Source of the DNA: an uncultured Bacilli bacterium
GTDB taxonomy: Bacteria > Bacillota_I > Bacilli_A > RF39 > UBA660
Assembly (NCBI GenBank): GCA_947587115.1
Contig: CANPXY010000018.1
Location: 1 to 18,852, forward strand
DNA length: 18,852 bases
Direction: 5' to 3'
Positions 7,961 through 14,267 of the stretch are shown here, one piece after another. Each line of letters starts with the position of its first letter. Within the stretch, counting starts at the first letter, position 1. A model generated the notes under the pieces. That model was not told where the DNA came from and ran no database searches. It was given only the letters and a program-made list of their open reading frames with translations. A program made the translations under genes and the position numbers.

Positions 7961-7988
7961 AAAAACTCCTATTATTTCTAATAGGAGT
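7961..7988 (-). terminator. T-box regulated terminator
   Basis: ACTCCTATTA, loop GAAA, TAATAGGAGT, then TTTTT on the minus strand. Its 5' arm contains the CCT/GCAC bases needed for the antiterminator, so the two structures exclude each other. Confidence 0.9.
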
Positions 7989-8165
7989 GCAAAGCACGGT
8001 ACCATCCCTGGTTTCACTTAATTTTAGATAACGGTCATCCCGGAATAGTCATTACAACTTCAACTAGAAGGTAGTAAACAATATCTTGGCCATTCGTTTG
8101 CACCAACCACGAACTCTCTGTTAGACCGTCCAATATAGCTCATGTCCTTCGTCTTTGTTTTTAAT
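7961..8165 (-). promoter_or_regulatory. T-box leader (threonine) upstream of the thrS operon
   Basis: The minus-strand transcript has the hallmarks of a T-box. The apical stem I signature CAGAGAG...GGTTGGTG lies around 8091-8120. The T-box itself, AGGGATGGTACCGTG (8009 to 7995), carries the TGGT that reads an uncharged tRNA 3' end. An antiterminator can form by pairing AGG with CCT and GTGC with GCAC. The competing terminator follows. Two adjacent Thr codons, ACT ACC (8075 to 8070), lie on the 3' side of stem I where the specifier is expected. Uncharged tRNA-Thr should favour read-through into the unknown gene and thrS. The box has one extra A compared with the common AGGGTGGNACC. Confidence 0.92.
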
Positions 8166-8171
8166 ATATTC

Positions 8172-8199
8172 ATTGTATCACTTTTTTATAATTAGTCAA
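8172..8199 (-). promoter_or_regulatory. Promoter of the T-box/thrS operon
   Basis: TTGACT (8194-8199) and TACAAT (8172-8177) with 16-base spacing on the minus strand. It begins 5 bases after the dnaI stop codon. I see no terminator between dnaI and this promoter, so dnaI transcripts could read into the T-box. Confidence 0.8.
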
Positions 8200-8203
8200 G
8201 CAT

Positions 8204-9115
8204 TTAAACACGACGATTGGCACTGACGAGTTCCAAATCACAAGTTAATTGCTTAATTCGTTCAATGATGCGACGGGCTTTAACTTTGTCGACCCCACTC
8301 GCCGTATTGCCAAGATGGGTCTCTAATTCTTCTAAAGTCAAATTGGAAGTAAAAAATGTGGGTAGATGATGGTCCATTCGATATTGAAGAATCGGTCCTA
8401 AAATCTCATCTCTACTCCAAGGGGTCAAGTTCTCTGCCCCAACATCATCGAGCAAAAGAACAGGGACTTTGCGAATATAGTTAAACTTTTCTTCATAGTC
8501 TTCATGAAAAGAAGATTTTAAATGTCTTAAAAATTCTGGAAAATAGACCATGGCACTTGAGATATTACGTTTGGCTAATTCGTTGAGTAAAGCAGCAATC
8601 ATATAGGTTTTGCCACTTCCAAAAGAGCCATGGAGATAGAGCCCTTTGGGTTTTTCTTCTTGATCATAAGTATCTAAAAAGGTTTTAAAATATTTGATAA
8701 TGGGCAGACGTTTCTTGTCGTCACGATACAGATCTTTAAAACTAGCATCCTTCATCTCTTCAGGAATATCATATAGATCAATATATTTTTGATAACTGTG
8801 GGCATGATTCTTTTCTACTTCGTAGTGACAAGCGTCATAAGAAAAACTGAGGGCATTCTTTGCTTTTTGGGGAGTGAACAAATAGCCCGGCACTTTATTT
8901 TGGCACATGGCAAGTCCTTTACAGTTTTGACAGTGTTCCAGTTCTCCAAACGCTTCCTCAAGAAGTGAGGTATAGCGCATCAAAATCTTTTCATCGATAT
9001 TTAAAGATTGAACAAAACTTTTAAAGTTTGGATCTTGACAAGCATCGATAAAAGAACGTTTGAGCTGGTCTTGATCGGTCGTTTTGAGATTCATATATTC
9101 TTTGACTGCCTGCAT
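8204..9115 (-). CDS. dnaI: Primosomal protein DnaI (helicase loader ATPase)
   Basis: AAA+ ATPase that loads the replicative helicase onto DNA during initiation and restart. The start at 9115 gives 303 aa and has AAGGTGAT just upstream; the longer frame adds 17 residues without a ribosome site. The N-terminal domain carries a Cys cluster (C62-x2-C65-x5-C71, and C96/H97) resembling the zinc site of B. subtilis DnaI. Walker A is GSFGSGKT (163-170) and Walker B is VLLLDD (219-224). TSN (256-258) is the sensor-1-like segment, and a basic RRIIERI stretch near 281-287 fits the arginine region. In many Firmicutes dnaB precedes dnaI; here dnaI stands alone with its own promoter. Confidence 0.93.
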   Translation of the reverse strand: MQAVKEYMNLKTTDQDQLKRSFIDACQDPNFKSFVQSLNIDEKILMRYTSLLEEAFGELEHCQNCKGLAMCQNKVPGYLFTPQKAKNALSFSYDACHYEVEKNHAHSYQKYIDLYDIPEEMKDASFKDLYRDDKKRLPIIKYFKTFLDTYDQEEKPKGLYLHGSFGSGKTYMIAALLNELAKRNISSAMVYFPEFLRHLKSSFHEDYEEKFNYIRKVPVLLLDDVGAENLTPWSRDEILGPILQYRMDHHLPTFFTSNLTLEELETHLGNTASGVDKVKARRIIERIKQLTCDLELVSANRRV

Positions 9116-9133
9116 GTTATCACCTTCTCTTTT

Positions 9134-9162
9134 ATTGTAACGGAAAAAAAATGTAAAAGCAA
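9134..9162 (-). promoter_or_regulatory. Probable dnaI promoter
   Basis: TTGCTT (9157-9162) and TACAAT (9134-9139) with 17-base spacing on the minus strand, about 20 bases before the dnaI start. Confidence 0.6.
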
Positions 9163-9186
9163 TCAAAAGATGATTTTCAAACCAAC

Positions 9187-9211
9187 GAAAAAGAGGTTTT
9201 CCCTCTTTTTC
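9187..9211 (-). terminator. Terminator-like hairpin between comEC and dnaI
   Basis: A perfect 10-bp stem GAAAAAGAGG (9187-9196) and CCTCTTTTTC (9202-9211) with a 5-base loop. The Ts are inside the stem, so it could stop transcription on either strand. It lies 138 bases past the comEC stop, far for a simple comEC terminator. Confidence 0.55.
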
Positions 9212-9348
9212 ATCTATATCAACGCTAATGCGATTAGCGTCTCACTACATTTTATGAAAAAACGTCTAATTCGTTCCTGATTACTAAAGTGGACCTTTAT
9301 TTTTAGTATCATATTTTTGTTTTCTATTATACATATAAATTATTGTTT
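9212..9348 (-). other. Non-coding gap with hairpins; possible small RNA or long comEC 3' end
   Basis: No credible gene is present. On the minus strand, after the comEC stop, there is a TATAAT (around 9325-9332) with a poor -35. A stem TACTAAA/TTTAGTA lies around 9293-9313. A compact hairpin ACGCTAAT-CGC-ATTAGCGT spans 9222-9240 just before the terminator at 9187. ATTAGACG, around 9266-9273, could pair alternatively with the same ACGCTAAT arm. Confidence 0.3.
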
Positions 9349-11439
9349 TTAAGGTGCATAGGTTTTGACTGTATAACCATTCTTTTTAAATTGAAATAGA
9401 ATGCTTCCATCTTGATCCGTTCGCAATATTTTTTGATGTTTTAAAACCTCTAACACTTCTTTTCTTGGATGTCCAAATTTATTGTCTTTTCCAACTGAAA
9501 TCAAACTGTATTTCGGCTTTATAACGTCGATCAATTCTTGACTGGTACTACTATTACTTCCATGATGACCTACTTTTAAGATATCGATCAAAGGAAGATT
9601 GTAGTTTGTTAAAAGATTCTTTTCTACTTCGATTCCGGCATCTCCCATCAATAACATTTTAACGCCATTCCATTCAGTATAAATGACATTGGAATTATCA
9701 TTTTCGTTATCGTATATTCCGGTATTTAAAAAATACAAATTGATCTTTGCCATCCGTATTTTTTGTACATTTTGATAATAGGCAATGTGCTTGTTCTTTA
9801 AAACGGAAATGAGTTCTAATTCTAAAGAATTGTAGGAATCATTGTTGAATATTACATGCTCTACTTTGAAATGGTTGACTAAATCGATGCTTTCTCCCAT
9901 ATGATCATAATCTCCATGCGATAAAATTAAATAATCTAGTGAACGAATCCCTAAAGCTTTAAGATAGGGAATCGTCTTTGTTTTTACAATACTCGATGTG
10001 GACGAACGATTTTGATAGGTTAATTTACCGCCGGTATCAATCAAGATGGCTTGGTTTTTTGAGCGCAACAAAATCGAGTCTCCCTGCCCTACGTCTAAGA
10101 GCATCATTTCATCTGGACCAAAAAACATCGGCTCATAATAATGCACCGTCATCATCAAGAATGGCAAGAAAAGCGGAAGCACTTTTTTTCGTTCTAGGGC
10201 CCAGAAAAAGAAAAACCAGAGCAAAACCGAAAGCACCGTCATCCAAGGAGCTGGTTTACAAAAGATCAGTTTTAAAAAAGCATGTTGATTGAGATAAAGC
10301 GAACTTTGCTCTAATAAAAGGATGCCTAGATAATAGAGTCGATCTAAAAAAGGAACGAAAAAAGTCAAGAGCGCTACCGGATAGAGAAAAAAAGTTACCA
10401 GTGGTACATAGAACAAATTATAAAGCACACTTAGTAGATTGATCTGAGAATAGTGGTAAATCGTGATAGGACTACTGGCTAAGAACGCTAGTAACGATAC
10501 TCGAAAAAGGCGCGTTCCATAATTTTTCCCTCGATTGATCCAAGAAGCAAAATACAACAAAAAGAAACTGATGATAAAAGAAAATTGACATCCTGCATCC
10601 ACTAGATCCGTTGGTCGGTAGAATAGGACAATAGAAAGTGTCAGGCACCACAAATAGATGGGTTTGATATGTAGGTAGAAAATCTTGTTGAGGGAAAAGA
10701 AAAGAAAAAATAGGACTGCACGAATCATAGAACTACTTCCACCAGATAAAAACAGATAGCAAAAAAGGAGAAAGGCCGTGATGAGATAACGTCCGGTTTC
10801 TTTAACATGACACTTTTTTAAAATTTTTAAAAGTAAGCCACTTAAAAAAGAAACATGCATTCCCGAAATCGCCAACAAATGACTGATGCCATTTTCTTGG
10901 TAACTCGTCTTGACTTCTTCATTTAACATGGATTTATCTCCTAAAAGAAACGCTAAAATGTAAGGCTTGGTCTTCCGATCTTGAACTCTTTGATAGATGA
11001 AATTTTTAAGGCGAAAAAATAAGGATGGCTCATGATCCAACTTTTGATAATGCTCCAGTTCCATTTGATAAAAGATGCCTTGTTGGTTTTGTTTTTGTTG
11101 ATAGGAAAAAAGAAGCGGAATGCTCTGGCGTTTCAATCTTTCAAGAGTCCCCTCTACTTTGATCTGGTCTCCTAAATAAAAGGTTTCGTCAAATTGACGG
11201 CATTCGGTGGTAGTTTGAAAATAGTAATAAACTTGGATGGGCTCTTTTCCTAAAACGGTCAAAAAAAGGCGATCGTCTTGGATGGTTTTTTCTGTAATGA
11301 TTCCCGTGATTTTATTTTCTTTCCCTTGATATTTGCTGGAAGGTGGAAATTGCAGACGAAAAAAGGTCGTGATGAGGGCAAGCGCTAAAATGATAAAATA
11401 TGGCCACTTAGAGAATAATAAGATCCTTAATCTTAGCAA
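9349..11439 (-). CDS. comEC: DNA uptake channel/nuclease ComEC
   Basis: Polytopic inner-membrane protein that carries single-stranded DNA into the cell during transformation; its metallo-beta-lactamase domain is thought to degrade the non-transported strand. It has an N-terminal membrane anchor and an OB-like extracellular domain (about 40-150). The competence core contains LLAISGMH, and several helices follow. The C-terminal MBL domain has DVGQGD (449-454), HGDYDH (508-513), GDAG (599-602) and GHHGS (624-628). I use the TTG at 11439 (696 aa), which has GGAG nine bases upstream and overlaps comEA by 32 bases. An ATG at 11499 would add 20 charged residues, overlap comEA by 92 bases and has a weaker site. 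All visible catalytic motifs are intact. It is the third gene of the ftsW-comEA-comEC run. Confidence 0.93.
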   Translation of the reverse strand: MLRLRILLFSKWPYFIILALALITTFFRLQFPPSSKYQGKENKITGIITEKTIQDDRLFLTVLGKEPIQVYYYFQTTTECRQFDETFYLGDQIKVEGTLERLKRQSIPLLFSYQQKQNQQGIFYQMELEHYQKLDHEPSLFFRLKNFIYQRVQDRKTKPYILAFLLGDKSMLNEEVKTSYQENGISHLLAISGMHVSFLSGLLLKILKKCHVKETGRYLITAFLLFCYLFLSGGSSSMIRAVLFFLFFSLNKIFYLHIKPIYLWCLTLSIVLFYRPTDLVDAGCQFSFIISFFLLYFASWINRGKNYGTRLFRVSLLAFLASSPITIYHYSQINLLSVLYNLFYVPLVTFFLYPVALLTFFVPFLDRLYYLGILLLEQSSLYLNQHAFLKLIFCKPAPWMTVLSVLLWFFFFWALERKKVLPLFLPFLMMTVHYYEPMFFGPDEMMLLDVGQGDSILLRSKNQAILIDTGGKLTYQNRSSTSSIVKTKTIPYLKALGIRSLDYLILSHGDYDHMGESIDLVNHFKVEHVIFNNDSYNSLELELISVLKNKHIAYYQNVQKIRMAKINLYFLNTGIYDNENDNSNVIYTEWNGVKMLLMGDAGIEVEKNLLTNYNLPLIDILKVGHHGSNSSTSQELIDVIKPKYSLISVGKDNKFGHPRKEVLEVLKHQKILRTDQDGSILFQFKKNGYTVKTYAP

Positions 11440-12097
11440 ATAAAGCTTCTCCGATTCCTGGAACTTCTTGAATTTCTTCGATGTTTTCAAAAGGTCCATG
11501 TTCTTCTCGATAATGAATGATCTCTTGGGCTTTGCTTTCCCCGATACCTGGTAGACTCATAAATTCCTCTAAGGTAGCTTCGTTAATCGAAACTTTCGTC
11601 GTAGTAGTCGATGCAGCATCTTCTTCGATACAGGCATCATTTGGAGTTTCTACTTGATTTTGGCAGGCTTCGTTTCGAAGTTCTTCCAGTTCCTTGGTTT
11701 GGGTAAAGTTTGCCACTTCTTCTTGACTGTAGACGACAATGACCATTTCATCATAAATTTTCTTACCTAAATTTAAGACTGTCAAATCTCCGTTCTCTAG
11801 TACTCCACCGGCAGCCATGAGGGCATCCATCACTCTAGAGCCTTTGGGAAGTTGATACAAACCGGGGTTGGCTACATATCCTTTGACATCTACATAGTAT
11901 AACTCTTGAACAACCGGCTCTTCTTCTTTCGGTGTTTGGTCTTCTTTGGTGTTTGTCGCCAAAAAGTCCACCGTATCATTCTCGATGGAAGAAGAACGTC
12001 CATACTGAAAATAGCAAAATGTTGTCGATAACACAATCAATACAATAAGCGATGCACCTATGAGCAACGCCTTACGATGGCGATAATGAAAGGTCAA
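11408..12097 (-). CDS. comEA: Competence DNA-binding receptor ComEA
   Basis: Membrane-anchored extracellular receptor that binds incoming double-stranded DNA and hands it to ComEC. The 229-aa form has one transmembrane helix (about 11-29) and an acidic linker. An SLBB-type domain beginning YYVDVKGYVANPG spans about 66-125. A flexible Thr/Glu-rich linker follows, then a helix-hairpin-helix domain (about 169-229) with two PGIGE motifs (183-187, 213-217). The best start is the TTG at 12097, preceded by AGGGGGTGATAAA; the ATG 33 bases upstream overlaps that ribosome site and is unlikely. Two extracellular Cys (145, 156) could pair. It ends overlapping comEC. A hairpin separates it from ftsW, so its expression may be partly independent. 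Confidence 0.93.
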   Translation of the reverse strand: MTFHYRHRKALLIGASLIVLIVLSTTFCYFQYGRSSSIENDTVDFLATNTKEDQTPKEEEPVVQELYYVDVKGYVANPGLYQLPKGSRVMDALMAAGGVLENGDLTVLNLGKKIYDEMVIVVYSQEEVANFTQTKELEELRNEACQNQVETPNDACIEEDAASTTTTKVSINEATLEEFMSLPGIGESKAQEIIHYREEHGPFENIEEIQEVPGIGEALFAKIKDLIIL

Positions 12098-12128
12098 TTT
12101 ATCACCCCCTACTTTTATTATTGCAAAC

Positions 12129-12175
12129 AAAAAGGAAATATCTTTATGTTCTAATTTTCTTTTTTGATATTTCCT
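12129..12175 (-). terminator. Hairpin between ftsW and comEA, possible attenuator
   Basis: On the minus strand AGGAAATATC pairs with GATATTTCCT (10 bp) across a 23-base loop, followed by TTTTT. The ftsW stop codon is in the loop. The large loop makes it a weaker terminator than others here; partial termination would lower comEA/comEC expression. Confidence 0.5.
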
Positions 12176-13293
12176 CGTATTTTTGTTTCAATATTGACGC
12201 GCTGCACCATCGTCAAGGCAACGATGAGACAAGTTGTATAACTTCCACCATAACTCATAAAAGGAAGGGGAACTCCTGTCATTGGCATCAGTCCAAAAAG
12301 TCCTAATAAGTTGACCGCAATATGTAAGAATAAGTAGATAGCCACCCCATAACACATGACTGCTCCTCGATTCGTATAACTTTTTCGAGCGATCGAGATA
12401 ATGCGATAGAGGATAAAGGCATACGCTAAAAGAAGGCCAATTCCAACAAGCAAACCGAGTTCTTCGACGATGATCGCAAAGATAAAGTCTGTATAAGGCT
12501 CTGGTAAATAGAGATATTTCTGGGTACTATTGCCCAGTCCTACTCCGGTCAAGCTCCCATTGTTGATAGCAATATAAGCATTACATACTTGGCTTCCCTC
12601 ATCTAACAAGCGGTCACACGGCCTTGTAAAGTTCAAACGTTCCAACTGTCGTTCGTAGATGATCGTCTTGCCACTGCTGACGAGGACTAAGGCGACGACG
12701 ACGACGAGTCCTACAAAAGTCAAAAGAATTTTACGCTTGATCTCTTTTGAGATCGGGACGGAAAGAAAGATGGCAAAGATGATCAACGAAAAAATAATCG
12801 CGGTTCCTAAATCTGGCTGGAAAATGATTAAAAACGCCAAAATTCCACCGATCAACAATGGAAATAGACTTGCCCCATACTTGTCCAGTTTATGTTCATT
12901 CACTTCATAGTAACGCGCCATCCACATGATCATGACAATCTTGGCGAATTCACTCGGTTGAATACTGAAAAAACCTAATTCAAACCAACTGACGGCTTCA
13001 TTTTTCGCTTGCCCAACAACTAAGAGCACACTCAAGAGAATCCCGACAATAATGACGCCTAGCCAAGAGACGATACCATACATTTTCGTATTGAAACGAA
13101 TCATGACGACCGACAAAATTGCTCCGCCAATTAAAAAGATCAACTGTTTGATAAAAAAGTTATAGGGACTGGCGTCATACGACATATAAGCCATGACATT
13201 TGAAGCTGAAAAGATCATAATAAGTCCAAAAATAAACAATAAGACCGTCGTAATTAAGAGTGGCTTATCGATATTTTGGATGATCTTCTTCAT
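12151..13293 (-). CDS. ftsW: Septal peptidoglycan glycosyltransferase FtsW
   Basis: SEDS-family polymerase that makes septal glycan strands from lipid II with its partner class B PBP, here plausibly the pbpB product. The 380-aa protein has about ten transmembrane helices. Signatures are FQPDLG (158-163), GVGLGNS (250-256) and YLPEPYTDFIFA (262-273), which contains the conserved catalytic Asp269. VPLPFMSYGGS (341-351) lies near the C-terminus. The LPE-x-TDFIF form favours FtsW over RodA. The large extracellular loop carries two Cys (226, 237), in a segment where related proteins usually have an NP..D...GSGYQ pattern. The ATG follows AGGGAAGTGATAAC. It leads a run with comEA and comEC rather than lying in the division-wall operon. 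Confidence 0.92.
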   Translation of the reverse strand: MKKIIQNIDKPLLITTVLLFIFGLIMIFSASNVMAYMSYDASPYNFFIKQLIFLIGGAILSVVMIRFNTKMYGIVSWLGVIIVGILLSVLLVVGQAKNEAVSWFELGFFSIQPSEFAKIVMIMWMARYYEVNEHKLDKYGASLFPLLIGGILAFLIIFQPDLGTAIIFSLIIFAIFLSVPISKEIKRKILLTFVGLVVVVALVLVSSGKTIIYERQLERLNFTRPCDRLLDEGSQVCNAYIAINNGSLTGVGLGNSTQKYLYLPEPYTDFIFAIIVEELGLLVGIGLLLAYAFILYRIISIARKSYTNRGAVMCYGVAIYLFLHIAVNLLGLFGLMPMTGVPLPFMSYGGSYTTCLIVALTMVQRVNIETKIRGNIKKEN

Positions 13294-13312
13294 GTTATCA
13301 CTTCCCTACTTT

Positions 13313-13318
13313 ATTATA
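13313..13318 (-). promoter_or_regulatory. Possible -10 of the ftsW promoter
   Basis: TATAAT on the minus strand, 19 bases before the ftsW start. I see no good -35 at the proper spacing, so this is tentative. Confidence 0.35.
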
Positions 13319-13417
13319 ACTATATCATATTTTTAGGGGAAAGGAAAGGCGAATTCATTAACATAAAATGACTATTTCGAATATCTTATATTAGATTAAG
13401 GTAAAGGAGGAAAATAT

Positions 13418-13600
13418 ATGTATTATTATGGTGGAGGCACCTGCGGATGCTCTAACAACTGGTGGGGACCTGGCTATGGCGGTGGCTGGGGAAACAACTG
13501 GGGTTACGGTTACGGAGGAAACAACGGATACAGCTATGCGATTGTATTAGTGTTGTTCATTCTTTTAGTAATTGTGATCGGTAGCCGCCTTGCTCGTTAA
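13418..13600 (+). CDS. YjcZ-like Gly/Trp/Tyr-rich small membrane peptide
   Basis: A 60-aa peptide. Residues 1-38 are almost only Gly, Tyr, Trp and Asn with two Cys (C9, C11). One C-terminal transmembrane helix (about 39-55) ends in a short basic tail (SRLAR). The helix, YAIVLVLFILLVIVIG, resembles Bacillus YjcZ-family peptides, often labelled sporulation proteins although their function is not known. The Gly-rich part is longer than in typical YjcZ. It has the strongest ribosome site in the window, AAAGGAGG seven bases before the ATG, and a terminator follows directly, so it is a real and probably well-expressed single gene. The topology suggests the aromatic Gly-rich part faces outside or packs at the membrane surface. 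No other sporulation gene is present here. Confidence 0.8.
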   Translation: MYYYGGGTCGCSNNWWGPGYGGGWGNNWGYGYGGNNGYSYAIVLVLFILLVIVIGSRLAR

Positions 13601-13638
13601 GGAAAAAGGAAGTTGGATCTTCCCTTTTTTCTTTTTTT
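13601..13638 (+). terminator. Terminator after the YjcZ-like gene
   Basis: GGAAG and CTTCC pair around TTGGAT. The stem extends by A-T pairs past one bulged C and is followed by a T-rich tail (TTTTTTCTTTTTTT). Confidence 0.75.
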
Positions 13639-13639
13639 G

Positions 13640-13648
13640 TGCTAAAAT
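13640..13648 (+). promoter_or_regulatory. Extended -10 promoter of def
   Basis: TGCTAAAAT is a TGn-type extended -10 about 36 bases before the def start. No clear -35 is visible, as the upstream sequence is the T-rich terminator tail. Confidence 0.45.
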
Positions 13649-13683
13649 AATGCCAGAAAAAGGCACAAATCGGTGGTGGTAAG

Positions 13684-14232
13684 ATGTTAAAAACGAAAGA
13701 AATATTAGATGAGAAAAATAAATTGTTGCGGGAAGTAAGTAAAGAAGTGGTTTTCCCACTGACAGAAAAAGATCAAAAGGCCATCCATGATATGGTCGAA
13801 TATCTTACGAACAGTCAAATTGAAGAAAAGGCGGAAAAATATGATTTACGTCCGGGAATGGGAATGGCAGCCATTCAAATTGGCATCCCCAAACGATATA
13901 TTACGATTGTTCATGAGGTAGATGAAGGCGTTTTTGATACTTATGTTGTAATTAATCCAAAGATCATCAGTAATTCTATGGAGAAAATCTATGTCGACAT
14001 GGGAGAAGGATGTCTATCCGTCAATCGGGAAGTTGATGGAATTGTACCTCGGTATGCTCGAGTCACTGTAGAAGGCTACGACGAAAAAGGAAACAAAATT
14101 CAAATTCGAGCTCGGGAAGAACTAGCCATCGCCTTTCAGCATGAAATCGATCATCTCAATGGAATTTTATTTACCGACTATATCGATAAAAACAATCCTT
14201 TTAAAGATAAGGATCGCTATCGAGCAATATAA
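13684..14232 (+). CDS. def: Peptide deformylase
   Basis: Metalloenzyme that removes the formyl group from the N-terminal Met of new proteins. At 182 aa it matches the B. subtilis YkrB/Def type in length and overall sequence. The three family motifs are present: motif 1 GMGMAAIQIG (58-67), motif 2 EGCLS (108-112; metal ligand Cys110) and motif 3 HEIDH (153-157; two His ligands and the catalytic Glu). Motif 1 has AAIQ where AAPQ is usual; the catalytic Gln is retained, so activity is expected. It follows the YjcZ-like gene but has its own likely promoter and a shared terminator with smc. The usual partner fmt is not in the window. Confidence 0.96.
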   Translation: MLKTKEILDEKNKLLREVSKEVVFPLTEKDQKAIHDMVEYLTNSQIEEKAEKYDLRPGMGMAAIQIGIPKRYITIVHEVDEGVFDTYVVINPKIISNSMEKIYVDMGEGCLSVNREVDGIVPRYARVTVEGYDEKGNKIQIRAREELAIAFQHEIDHLNGILFTDYIDKNNPFKDKDRYRAI

Positions 14233-14267
14233 AAACATGTGCGCTGTTGAACGGCACATGTTTTTTT
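14232..14267. terminator. Bidirectional terminator between def and smc
   Basis: AAAACATGTGC (14232-14242) pairs with GCACATGTTTT (14254-14264) around an 11-base loop. Its T-tail serves def on the plus strand and its A-run serves smc on the minus strand. It abuts the stop codons of both genes. Confidence 0.85.

Noticed and set aside
9978..10292. Plus-strand frame of 104 codons inside comEC
   Set aside because: It is antisense to a well-supported gene, has no ribosome site and its composition looks like a shadow frame.
11440..11499. ATG start of comEC giving 716 aa
   Set aside because: It would overlap comEA by 92 bases with a weak site. The TTG at 11439 is preferred, though the ATG cannot be excluded.
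13418..13600. Using the YjcZ-like gene as proof of spore formation
   Set aside because: The family label is not a demonstrated function, and no spo gene occurs in the window.
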